In this document: positions 1-11,353 of the stretch, piece after piece
Layout of the letters: every line of letters starts with the position of its first letter
How positions within the stretch are numbered: the stretch's first letter is position 1
Made by a program: the position numbers and the translations under genes
Notes under the pieces: model-generated
The model's input: only the letters and a program-made list of their open reading frames with translations
Database searches by the model: none
What the model was told of the DNA's origin: nothing
Assembly: GCF_030272615.1 (NCBI RefSeq)
Contig: NC_081406.1
Span: forward strand, 167,908,861-167,972,360
Direction: 5' to 3'
DNA: 63,500 nt
From: Cryptomeria japonica
Lineage: Eukaryota > Streptophyta > Pinopsida > Cupressales > Cupressaceae

Positions 1-1546
1 ATCCTATATGGTTACATGAGCTATGAGAAGGGTGTCTACAACAGACATTATGGCTATGACTATACTACACCCTTGGGGAGGAGAAGGACCAATATTGGAT
101 GCAAAGGGTGGCACACAAAAAATAATACATTGAGCATTTTCCTAATGGTTAGTAAGATTTTGCAAATGGAAATCTCTAGTAGAACTTTATTAACTCGCAT
201 ATGAGTCTATAGAAAAAAATATAACATATTATGGACTTATCATATATAGAGAAATAAGAAGCTATAAATTCTCTAACAAAAAAATCAAATATAAAATAAT
301 AAAACATATTGCAAATTTATAATACATGTGCAAATGAGAATCTACAATTGCTCTTAAAAGCAGAGTAAGACTTCTATCATTCCATATATTGATAACAATC
401 TTCATTTTCAAAACATGCCAAATTCGGCCTAATTTAGTTGGTAAATAAAGCCAATCAACCAAATAATTTTTGTTAGGAAAAAAGATCAAGCTATGAGGCT
501 AGAAAACTAATGAACCAAGATCCAAGCATCTTGAGCTTGTGGCTTGAAGTAGAAAAGATGCTTGATGGTTTCCAAATATCCACAAAAATTGATAGAGGCG
601 ATTATAAACACCTAGATGGATAGAACAAGGTCCCATGGGGAAAGATTAATAAAGGAGACACTAAGAAAAATAACCAATTTTTGACTCCAAAATGGAAAAC
701 AAAAAATAAATGAAATTTGCATTGTCATGGAGGGTATGTGCACCAAGTTGTGGTACCAAAAGGGGGTCTTAAGATGCCACTTTTTTTTTGAAATCAACAA
801 AGTCTGAACTTCAATGAAAAATTGAAGATAGTTACACTCCAAATTTGAAGATGCAACAAGAACAAGAATCAGAGTGCTTCGAGTCTACTTTCTAAACTAC
901 TAATTTGTTTTGAAAATGGTGGAGATTAAGGGCTTCAAAAAGGGGGGGCACAAAAAGTGGTCCTATTTTTATGCAAAAAGCATAACATAGCGTTTGTTGT
1001 GGCCCCCCTAAAATGTTAACTTTTTTTTGAATTTTTAAAATCGCTTCATTGAGAAATTAGCTAACACCTTGTAGTTTATGCCAGGTTTTTCAGCTAATTT
1101 TTTAATGAGTATATGATTTTTTACTAATTTTCAAAGTGGACACATCCTGAAAAACAGAAATTTGAGCATGCTCCCCCCTAAAATCTTTGATAACTAATCA
1201 AAAATAAATAAATAAAAATTTAAATTGTGTAGAATGGAGTCTAGTTTCTAAAAATATAAGTTTCTTCAAAATTCGATGAACGTGTAAAAAGCTATACCCA
1301 AAATAGTGCATGTTGGTTTTTGACCAAAAATGGACACACTAACAAAAGAAATTATAGATGAAAGCCTTAATGAAATCAAAATGCGAAAAAAATTACATGC
1401 TTGGATAGCTAAGAGAGAGATTGAGGTTGCTATGGTGTTTTTTTTTAGTTTCATTGAAACATGTGCAAACCTTATGGAGAGCATGGCCAAAAATATGTGA
1501 AATTTTTTAATCTTCTGATAAAAACCCGTCTTAGGCCTGAAATGGT
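1..1546. other. AT-rich DNA without recognised gene
   Basis: No open frame here has a recognisable domain, and the longest frames are short and AT-driven. I see no LTR termini, primer site or RNA gene. Two G-rich or C-rich runs (near 945 and 1005) stand out but match nothing I know. Confidence 0.5.
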
Positions 1547-1711
1547 CATCCAACCCTTTGGGTTGGATGCCCAAGTACAATCCAGCCCAAAGGGTTGGTG
1601 GTTTCCAATGCAAACCATTTGGCGAGCACCAAATATGGCGCTCGCCAAATGCAAAATTTTGAATTTTCACATTTGGCGCATGGCAAATTTGGCGCTCGCC
1701 AAATGTGAAAA
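1547..1711. repeat. Cluster of three perfect inverted repeats
   Basis: Three hairpin-forming palindromes lie in 165 bases. The first (1547-1569) has 10-bp arms catccaaccc / gggttggatg. The second (1616-1627 with 1640-1651) has 12-bp arms catttggcgagc / gctcgccaaatg. The third (1664-1678 with 1697-1711) has 15-bp arms ttttcacatttggcg / cgccaaatgtgaaaa. A further half-copy, catttggcgagcaccaaat, follows at about 1724. The core tttggcgc (1672-1679 and 1688-1695) equals the plant E2F consensus TTTSSCGC. No protein frame or transposon end explains the cluster. Confidence 0.75.
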
Positions 1712-2040
1712 GTCATTTTTTTGCATTTGGCGAGCACCAAATTTTTTGCATTGTCCAATGTGAAGGTTTTGTGAGTGTATAGATTTTCCAATCTGGGCAC
1801 AAGTTATATACACCCTCAAAGGAGAATATATACTTGAAATATAACATTTAAGTATAAGTCACATTTCAATATGTCTTTTTTCTTTCTTATACTTTAAGTT
1901 ATATTTCATGTATATATTGGCAGGATGTTTGAGAGTGCTTTCAGATCTATAGGACTTATAATGTAGATTCTAGTTTTAAGAGGATCATATAAAATTTTGA
2001 ACTTAGTCAAATTTCAGTAATCAACATGCTCCTATTAGCA

Positions 2041-3505
2041 TTCTTCAGCTATGTATATAACTCTCTTTATCGTCCCCAAACTCTAGACCTATCTCTATCC
2101 CTCTCTTGTCTCTCTCACTTCTCTCTCCCCTCTCTAGGTAAACCCAACTTCTCTACCTTTCATTCCTTATTTAACCCCATATCTATCCTTGACTCCCTCC
2201 CTCTCTCTTCTTCTCTCTCATTCTCTTATTATTTCACTCCACTCCCTCTCCATTCTCTTGGTCACTACCTATCCCTTCTATCTTCTCTCTCCCCATATCT
2301 AGGCCTCTTCCTCCCTCTCTATTCACCTCACTACCTCTCCCTCCCTATATTATTACCCACCTCTCTCTCCCCCTCTAGGTATCTCACCTAATTAATTGTC
2401 CACCCTCTAGTTCTCTCCCCCCATCTCCATATTTCTTTCCATCTCCCTTACCCCTATCCATTTATGAACTCTCTCCCTCTATTCTCTCTCTCCAAACCTA
2501 TCTATTTCCTCATTCCTTAGGTCTTTGAATCTCTCCATGTCTACCTCTCCATCCATTCCCTCTTAGTCATCTCTTTTCTCTTCGATCTATTCCCTCTCTC
2601 CATTGTCTAGATTGTCACCTCTCCCTCCTACTCTCTCTACCTCCCTCTCTCAAATTTCTAGGTTTCTCCCTCATTCCCTCTCCACCTCTATACTTATCCA
2701 TTAATGTCTCATTAGGCACCCATCTTTAAGCCCCTCTATCTATCTCTCCTCTATCTCTCCCATCTAGGAATTTAACCTCTCTCTCATGCTCTACATATCT
2801 CATCTCTATATTTATCCCCTCTCTAGTTCTCTCCCTTCCCCTCCACCTCTTTCTCTCCATCACCCCTTACCCATCCCCCTTTATGAACTCTCTCCTTCTC
2901 TTATCTCTCTCGTCACCTCTTTATCTACCAAAAAATCTAGACCTATTACTCCCCCTTTCTTTGAGCTCTATTTCTTCTATCTCCCCTCTCTAGGTCTCTC
3001 CTATACTCTCTCCCTCTCTCTCTCACCTTCCCTCCTTATCTCCATATCTATCCTTCCCTCCCTCCATCTATCTTATCTTCTTATTGTTTCTCTCCACTCT
3101 CTGTGTGTTCTCTTAATGAATACCTCTCCCTCCTAACCTCTCTTTCCATACCAATTTTTCACCTTCCCTCCATCTTTACATATCTACATCTCCCTCTTTA
3201 TCTCTTAATCCCCTTGTATCTCCTTCACCTCTATCTTTCCACCCTAGGTCTCTCACCTCTCTCTTCCTAGGCTCTAGATCTCTCACCTCTATATCTCTCT
3301 CCTCTCTAATTCTTTCCTTTCCACCTCCTTACCCCTATTTCTCTCTTTGTGCACTTATCTCTCTTATTTTATTCTCTCTCTCCCTCACCTATCTACTCTT
3401 CCCTCTCTAGGTCTCTCAGCCACTCCCTACCCACCTCTCCCTTTCTTCGTAGATCTCTCTTTCTCTTTATTCTTCCCTCTCCCCTCTTTTTTCTCCCTCC
3501 CCTGT
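2041..3505. repeat. 1.5 kb polypyrimidine (CT-rich) tract
   Basis: The plus strand is dominated by degenerate CTCTCC and CCTCTCT words for about 1.46 kb, interrupted by short pieces such as ctaggt and tatct. It is an impure polypyrimidine/polypurine tract and not an exact tandem repeat. Long Ser/Leu/Pro-rich frames in it (2026-2391, 2786-3136) follow from the composition and are not called as genes. Such tracts can form triplex DNA; that is general knowledge and not shown here. Confidence 0.85.
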
Positions 3506-3616
3506 ATAGGATTTAGATAATAGGTTGTAGGATATAAGGTTTATGGTATGGGGTAAGAGATTGATGGAACATTGTTTAGGGTAGATAGGGTTGAGGGTAG
3601 TGGTCGTATTGATACT

Positions 3617-5998
3617 CAGGACACCATATGACCCCTTAAGACACCATATGACCCCTTAGGACACCATATGACCCCTAACAACACCATATCATGTCCTAAG
3701 GGGTCATATGGTGTCGTTAAGGGTCATATGGTGTCCTAAGGGGTTATATGGTGTCGTTAGGGGTCATAGTGTCATATGGTATTCTATGATCCCTTAGGAC
3801 ACCATATGACCCCTAAGGACACCATATGGTATCCTAAAGGGTCATATGGTGTCCTAAGGGGAAATATGGTCTTCTATGACCCATTAGGACACCATATGAC
3901 CCCTAATGACACCATATGGTGTCCTAAGGGGTCATATGGTGTTTTATGACCCTTTAGAACACCATATGACCCCTAACAAGACCATATGGTTTCCTAAGGG
4001 GTCATATGGTTTCCTAAGGGGTCATATGATGTCCTAAGAGGTCATATGGTGTTCTATGACCCCTTAGGACACCATATGACCCCTAATGACACCATATGGT
4101 GTCCTAAGGGTTCATATGGTGTCGTTAGAGGTTATATGGTGTCCTATGGGATCATATGGTATTCTATAACCCCTTAGGACACCATATGACCCCTAACAAC
4201 ACCAAATGGTGTCCTAAGGGGTCAGATGGTGTCCTAAGAGGTCATATGGTGTTCTATGACCCCTTAGGACACCATATGACCCCTAACATGACCATATGGT
4301 GTCCCAAGGGGACATATGATTTCCTAAGGGGTTATATGGCATCCTAAGGGGTCATATGGTGTTCTATGACCCCTTAGGACACCATATGACCCCTAATGAC
4401 AACATATGGTTTCCTAAGGGGTCATATGGTGTTCTATGACCCCTTGGGACACCATATGATCCCTCAAGACACCATATGACCCCTAAAAACACCATATGGT
4501 GTCTTAAGGGGTCATATGGTGTTCTATGTCCCCTTAGGACACCATATGACCCCATACGACACCATATGACCCCTCGCGACACCATATGGTGTCCTAAGGG
4601 ATCATATGGTGTCCTAAGGGGTCATAGAACACCATATGACTCCTTAGGACACCATATGACCCCTAATAATGTCAGATGACCCCTTAGGACATCATATGGT
4701 GTCGTTGGGGGTCATATGGTGTCCTAAGGGGTCATAGAACACCATATGACCCGTAACGACACCATATGACTGCTTAGGATACCATATGACCCCTTAGGAC
4801 ACCATATGATCCCTTAGGACACCATATGACCCCTTAGGACACCATATGACCCCTAACGACACCATATTGTGTCTTGAGGGGTCATATGGTGTCACAAGTG
4901 ATCATGTCATGTACTAGGATGTTAAAAGGGGTCATATGGTGTCCTAGGGGGTCATAGATCACCATATGACCCCTCAGGATACCATATGACCCCTTAGGAC
5001 ACCATATGGTGTCATTAGGGGTCATATGGTGTCCTAAGCGGTCATATGGTGTCTTAAGGGGTCATATGGTATTCTATAACCCATTAGGATGCCATATGAC
5101 CCCTTAGGACACCATATGACCCCTAACGACACCATATAGTGTCGTTAGGGGTCATATGGTGTCATAAGGGGTCATATGGTGTTCTATGACCCCTTATGAC
5201 ACCATATGACCCCTAATACCACCATATGGTGTCTTGAGGGGTCATATGGTGTCGTTAGGGGTCATATGGTATCGTTAGGGGTCATATTGTGTCCTAAGGG
5301 GTCATATGGTGTTATATGACCCCTTAGGACACCATATGACCCCTAACAACACCATATAGTGTCCTAAGGGTTCATATGGTGTCCTTAGGGGTCATATGGT
5401 GTTTTATGACCACTTAAGCTACCATATGAACCCTTAGGATATGTCATATGGTGTCGTTAATGGTCATATGGTGTCCTAAGGGGTCATATGGTATTCTATG
5501 ACCCATTAGGACACCATATGGTGTCGTTAGGGGTCATATGGTGTCCTAAGGGATCATATGATGTCCTAAGGGGTTATATGGCATTCTATGGCCCCTTAAG
5601 ACACCATTTGACCCCTTAGGAAACCACACAACCCCTAAGGACACTATATGGTCTCCTAAGGGGTCATATGGTTTTGTTAGGGGTTATATGGTGCCCTAAG
5701 GGGTCATATGGTGTTCTATGACCCCTTCGGACACCATATGACCCCGAACGACACCATATGGTGTCCTAAGGGGTCATCTGATGTCGTTAGGGGTCATATG
5801 GTGTTGTAAGGAGTCATATGGTGGTCTATGACCCCTTAGGACACCATATGATGTCATGAGGGGTCATATGGTTTCGTATGGGGTCATATGGTGTCCTAAG
5901 GGGACATAGAAAACCATATGACCCCTTAGGACATCATATGGTGTTTTTAGGGGTCATATGGTGTCTTAAGGGCTCATATGATGTCCTAAGAGCTCATA
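3617..5998. repeat. Bidirectional ~20-bp minisatellite array
   Basis: About 2.4 kb is built from a ~20-bp unit, accatatgaccccttaggac, and its reverse complement gtcctaaggggtcatatggt, roughly 115-120 units in all. Orientation flips many times. Head-to-head joins form the perfect palindrome gacaccatatggtgtc, and tail-to-tail joins read gttctatgacc or its complement. Neighbouring blocks form long imperfect palindromes (for example around 4980-5030). Variants such as cctaac replacing ccttag recur. Every frame stays open across many units because 20 is not a multiple of 3, giving spurious peptides (4156-4347, 4364-4585, 4476-4679). Confidence 0.92.
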
Positions 5999-6084
5999 TA
6001 AAGGAATGATTCAAGTCTCTTTCCTGGGGGAAAACTCTACACAAATAGAAGACTATGCTTTCCCTTTGCATCTTTAGTAAAAGA

Positions 6085-6133
6085 CTCCTCTCTCTCTCTC
6101 TCTATTTCTCTCTCTCTCTCTATCTCTCTCTCT
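6085..6133. repeat. CT microsatellite
   Basis: A nearly pure (CT)n run interrupted by tattt and tat. It sits about 90 bases after the minisatellite array and echoes the composition of the 2.0-3.5 kb pyrimidine block. Confidence 0.85.
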
Positions 6134-7606
6134 TATTTATAATATGCTCGCTAAAGTAGGGGAAAAATATAATGTCATAAATTGCATCCTATACAATTCA
6201 CATTACATAAGTCTTCCCTTTAATTGTAAATCAAGACAATCATAGATCTTACATTTTTATCCTAACCTGTTGACTATCTTTACCACCTTCCATGCTTTAT
6301 TTCCTAGTTGTTAAGTCCATATTTCTCTTGGATGTGTGCAATTTGTGGATGCATTTGTATTCCATGTATTCATCCCAACAATATACACAATTGAATTGGC
6401 CACCAGAATATTACACTTGTTATATTCAACAATGTAATGTTCCTGTTCGACCACACCAACGTCAAAAATGACTAGAAGTCCCTTATAATTTCCTATTTCA
6501 CTTCATTTGAACATTATTCAATCTCTCCCTAGCTTCTTTTTGGAATCTTCTCAATTTCTTAAACATTCACAATACATCAGCACTCTACCATCTATCATTA
6601 TTACACACAACAAAGCTTCACAACCTTGATGTGTGTTGCTATTCTTCACTCCATCAAGCTATAGAGCTTCTAGTTTCAAAGAGAGGCTTGGATATTGCAT
6701 TTGCACTGTCTTCATTCTTAGTATAACAATCTCATCTAATTTCATTAATTTCATCTATCTATTTTTCTGTGATCATGTCTATAGGCTAGCCATGGAGGTA
6801 GAAACACCAAAGCTAGAGTTCTAGTTATGGCCACCCCAACATTTCGTTATTGGTCTTTTATGTGCAAGTTTCAACAAGGGAAGAGTTTACTTGAATTAGA
6901 GCTTCATTTTGTGGACCTATAAGTATTCCTTTGCTTCCTCCTAGTCTTTGTCTCATTTCATTTATGTCATGTACTTCACACTTTAGTATTTTATTGCATT
7001 CAATTCATAGGAAATTGTACTTATTGTTTTGTAATTTTTTAGTACAACCCCTTGCACCCTATCTATACAAGATTCTTGTGAGACATGTTGTCATCCTTTA
7101 CCCACACATGCATCCTAGGTAAAGAGCATATAGAATTGTCTAGGAGATCTTTGTGACCATTACTTTTTCCTTCTATGAACTAAACATTTTTATCAATTAT
7201 TTTAAGCTAATTAAAAACATTTTCCCATTTATAGTGAGAAAACTCAAAGGTCGTAGTACCCCAAAGGTTTTTTCTAAGTGGAGAGTTGTAACACAAGTCC
7301 TCAAGGGGTCTGAACACCCTTAGTAGTGGTTTGATTTTTATCCTTTACACAAAGAAACCTATTTTCAAGTGTGGGGGTAGGACATCATACCTTTGAGTGT
7401 TGGCAAGGAAGTGTGAGTAGGTTTGGGGAGCCTAGAGCCAAAACAACATACACTAAGGATAAACTAGATATATTGTATGGAAACAAAGGATGTCTAGATG
7501 AAGGAGTAATTGTTTAGAAGAAGATCCCTATTGCATACATAGGTCAAGGAGAAACCGGCATAGAAGAAGAGCCTTCTCTAGACAAGATGCAAGTTAGGAG
7601 GCAAAT
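6134..7606. other. Stretch without recognised gene
   Basis: No frame shows a recognisable domain. A purine-rich caagtgtgggggtagg at about 7364-7380 resembles spacer motifs of plant gypsy elements. The part next to 7607 may therefore be the 5' part of the decayed gypsy element that follows, but no LTR or primer site is visible. Confidence 0.4.
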
Positions 7607-8989
7607 GTTCTAATATCATTATTTGATAGTAGAAGCACAAGCAATTTGGTCTCAAAAGAAATGGTTCAGAATTTGAATCTAATGAGGATGAAACATCTAA
7701 ATCCATACCAAATTTCTTGGCTCCAAGATGATCACAAGATCTTGGTAAGTCAGAAATGCCATTTAAAATTTCACATTGGATCCTATAGGTATGAAGTGTT
7801 GTATGATATGGTGTCAATGTATGCTTGCTATTTATTGTTGGGGAGATGATGGTAGAATGATATGAGGTCCATATCTTAATTCCCCTGGAAGAAATGTAGA
7901 AGAAAGTAATGTGCAATAACACAAAAGTCTATTTAATGGATGAGAGGAAGTTTCTAGGAGGATTGAAGCATGAGAATATCTATTTTGTGCTCATTCCAAG
8001 GAAGTGCAGCAATAAGGACTCAAGACTTACCACCATAAAGGGAGAATAAGTATTATAGAAGGAGGTCTCAGAGTTGCTAAAGGAGTATCAATACATTGTG
8101 TCAGATAACATTCTAGAAGGATTTCCATTGATCTGAAGTGTCTAAACAAAGAAGCACATGAAATGACACCAACTAGAAAATATAGAATTCAATAGACAAG
8201 TGCAAGAATTGCTGGAGAAGAGACTAATCTAGGAAAATTAAATAAGCCCTTGTGTTGTACCTATTGTATTGGCACCAAAGAAATATAAGAAATGGAGGAT
8301 GTGTACTAATTCAAGAGTCATCAACAAGATCATAATCAAGTACCAATTTGCTTTATCAAGGATGGATGAAAATACAAATTATTTGAGTGGTGCAAGATAA
8401 TTCAGCAAGATTAATATCAAGAGTGGATATCATCATATCAGAATCCAAGAGGATGATGAGTAGAGGATTTCATTCAAGACCAAAGAAGGATTGTACATGT
8501 GGCTAGTTATGATATTTGGACTCACTAATGTGTAGATCACATTCCTCTGGTTGATGAACAAGGTATTGAAGGATTTCCTAGGTAAGTTTCTCATTGTACC
8601 TAGATGACATTCTAATTTTCAGCAAGACAAAAGAACACATTTGAAACATTAGACAAGTATTGCAATAGCTAAGGGAAGTGTTGTTGATCAATATCAAGAA
8701 GTACAATTTCATGAAAATAAAGATGGTTTATTTAGGGTTTGTTATCTTTGTGGAATGATTGAAGATGGATCTAGAGAAGGTAAGAGAAATTGTAGAATTT
8801 CCAAAAACCATAGACATTGAAGAGGTAATATCTCTTCATAGCTTGACAATATTTTATTGGAAGTTCATCAATAATTTTAGCACCATATGCAAACCAATGA
8901 CTGATACCATGGGAGGAGACTGAAAAGAGTTTAATTAGACATCTGGAGCACATAAGATTTTGGAGTTATTGAAACAAAAGGTGATGGAG
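7607..8989 (+). pseudogene. Gypsy protease and reverse transcriptase remnant
   Basis: The protease start reads FDSRSTSNLVS, the usual DSGST active site with Gly replaced by Arg. It runs on through the WLQ..H...VS segment to LLGR near 7849. The reverse transcriptase follows after a decayed linker: SPCVVPIVLAPKK near 8248 is the fingers motif, FGLTN lies near 8517, and the YLDD catalytic box lies near 8602 in a shifted frame. RNase H begins near 8870. Many in-frame stops are present, several where Gln or Trp is expected (TAG). The frame ends at VMEQP where element F was inserted and resumes at 16147. It cannot encode a working enzyme. Confidence 0.85.
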
Positions 8990-8994
8990 CAACC

Positions 8995-10212
8995 TATTGG
9001 CCATTTGGAGGAACTGATTATGTGTCGCATTGATGTTTTGTCATTGATGTCAACACTAGCTATTTTGGATGCTTTATCGGCACCCTTCTGGTCCCAGTAG
9101 GTTGTGTGGTTTCTGGTTGGATTGGATCCAACATGATCCAGTATGCTCTGGTATGGTTTGGTTATGGAATTGGCTTATTCATGATACTTGTGTTCATATT
9201 TAGTAAGTTGGTTTTGGTCTAGTGATCAGATGCTATCCTATTTGCTTGGAAGCTTGGTTTGTGGTTCTGGCGAGGGATTCACCAGTAGATCTTTGATGAT
9301 ATGCATAAGTGGTGTTGGTGCAGCTTCTGGTGGAGATTCAAGATGCTGATGGTGATCATGTTCGAGACTTGGTGGATGGAGATCATTTCTTTAGCGTGTG
9401 GACCTATATTGGGTCCAGGTTGATCTAGGTTATGGACAGGCTTAATGTAACGTGTGGATTGGACCTCTCGATGTGTTTCTGGGATGTCTTATGGGTTGGA
9501 TATTGTTTGTTTGGTCTAAGGCCAACATTTTTTGTAATTATGTAATTGGTTTATTGTCTGGTGGCCGACTTGATTGTTTATGGTCGAGGGTTTGTATATA
9601 TATGATGTAAGATCTCATTGTAGATCATGGTCATGGTATGGGATATGGATATTTAATGTGTGAATAATTTAATATTATTTAGGTAGAGGATTTGGTCGAT
9701 CATTGGAGATCGAGTTGGGTTTATGTAAGAGGGTTTAGTCCTTTGGTACTGAGCTTAATCGAAACTATACTCAGGCATAGGAGATGCTATCTTTGCAGTT
9801 CATTCCTTCTTCTGGATTGTAGTTTGGATTTCTATGTAGTCAGTGAGACTCCTTTTGTGATGGGCAGTGCACTCTAGCCTGTTGGCCTTCCTGCAAGTGC
9901 AGGCCCCTCAATTGTAATTCACATACTTAGTGTAGAAGTATTATCTGACTATGGGTAGGCTTCCCTCCGTGGTTTTTCCCTTTACCGGGTTTTCCACATA
10001 TAAATCTTGGTGTCATGTGGATGGTATTTATTCTTTGATTACTGTTTATGCTTAATTTGTTTAACTTCTATTCTGGTATTTAGTTTAAGAATTCCAGTAT
10101 TAATTTTTTGGGTTTCGGTATTAAAGTTTTAATTGCTAAATGTTCTAGTAATCTATGACAATTGATTCACCCCCCCTCTCAATTGTCTTCTAGTTATTTG
10201 AACTATCTAACA
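8995..10212 (+). repeat. 5' LTR of element F
   Basis: Matches the 3' LTR throughout with scattered substitutions. A TATA-like tatatatat lies at 9594-9603, followed by aagatctcattgtagatca, a motif shared with the other copia LTRs here. A hairpin (9884-9905) contains cctgca / tgcagg arms. A C7 tract (10170-10176) within gattcaccccccctctca precedes the end. The 5' terminal TG has become TA. Confidence 0.93.
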
Positions 10213-10214
10213 AT

Positions 10215-10226
10215 TGGTATCAGAGC
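10215..10226 (+). other. Primer-binding site of element F (tRNA-Met)
   Basis: tggtatcagagc begins 2 bases after the LTR and is the standard complement of the 3' end of plant initiator tRNA-Met, used to prime minus-strand DNA in most plant copia elements. Confidence 0.92.
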
Positions 10227-10270
10227 TCTAGTCCTCTCTGCAGAAAGCTTAATTGCTTGAGGAAGATCCT

Positions 10271-11353
10271 ATGGCGGCTAACAGTTCAAGTTCATCTAGT
10301 TCATCTGGAGCTATCTTTCAGAGAGATATTCCTAGGCTTGATGGAACAAATTACACAGTATGGAAGATTCAGATGGAGACTCATCTGAGATGTCTTGGCA
10401 AGGAGATTTGGGAGATCACATAGAATGGTGTTACACCTCATAATCCGGCATCTGGTAATCCTCCTTTGGCAAACCTAGATAAAGAGCTTGAGAATGATTG
10501 TAGAGCAAGAGAAGCCCTCTTGTGTGCACATTCTGATCAACAAATAATGGTATTAACTAACAAATCATTTGGAAAGGCTATATGGGATAAGTTGGAGAAT
10601 CTTAATGAAGGTGACCATACCGTGAAGATTGCTAAACTTGATGGTTAATGGGTGAGATATGAAAATATGAAGATAGAAGAAGATGAAAGGATTACTGCAT
10701 TCATGGAAAGGGTAAATGAGATTGTTATGGGAATTCAGTATTGTGGTGAAACTCCAAGTGAAGATGAAATTGTTTCTAAAGTTTTGAGATCCCTACCACT
10801 AACTTACAAGATGAAGGCTACTGCTATTAATGAGTTTAGAACAATGACTAATACTTTTGTCAATAGAGATACCTTGGTTGGGAAATTATCTGCTTTTGAG
10901 CTTGAAGAATTTGGACCTTCTGGAGCTGTGAAAACTGAACCTTCTTTTCATGCATTTGCATCATCAATCGATAAGCAAGATTGGAAAGCTTTATATGCAA
11001 AGGAATTGGATGATATGAAGAGAGAAGATGATGATTTTGAGCAACTTGAAGCACTATTTTCTAGAAGAGTACCTAAAGGACCGATAGGAAGCAAGTATGA
11101 AGGAAAAGAACCTTTTAAATGTTTTGCATGTAATAAGATTGGTCATTTTGCATCTAGATGTCCTAAAAGGAATTCAAGATTTGAAGAGAGAGTTAGAAGA
11201 TCTTTTAAGCCTAACCCTAGATATCAGAACAAGTATCAGTATAGGAAAAACAAAGACAAATCATGCTACATAGAGGATGAGGAAGGTATTACTGACTCTG
11301 ATGATGAACTAGCAAATTATTTTGCTAGTGGTTCCAGCAATGGAAAGGAATAG
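10271..11353 (+). pseudogene. Gag of copia element F, broken
   Basis: Starts at the ATG at 10271 (MAANSSSS), 45 bases after the primer site. A plant copia capsid fold is recognisable from LDGTNYTVWKIQME (about residues 23-36) through the DEIVSKVLRSLP region. A CX2CX4HX4C zinc knuckle (CFACNKIGHFASRC) lies at about residues 284-297 and would bind the RNA genome. Internal stops are TAG at 10421 and TAA at 10646; TAG at 11351 interrupts the continuing gag-pol frame. Each sits where Gln would fit (for example LDG-stop-W). The frame is otherwise conserved, so the damage is mainly nonsense mutation. Confidence 0.9.

Noticed and set aside
2026-3136. Open frames of 116-121 codons in the CT-rich block
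   Set aside because: Ser/Leu/Pro-rich peptides follow from CT-rich composition lacking stop codons. No domain or start context supports a gene.
4156-4679. Repetitive open frames (HHMTP / KGSYGVLRGH-like) in the minisatellite
   Set aside because: Both strands and several frames are open in the same way because the unit lacks stops; the peptides are by-products of the repeat.
3617-5998. CRISPR-like array
   Set aside because: Units are adjacent with no unique spacers, orientation flips, and the genome is a plant nucleus.
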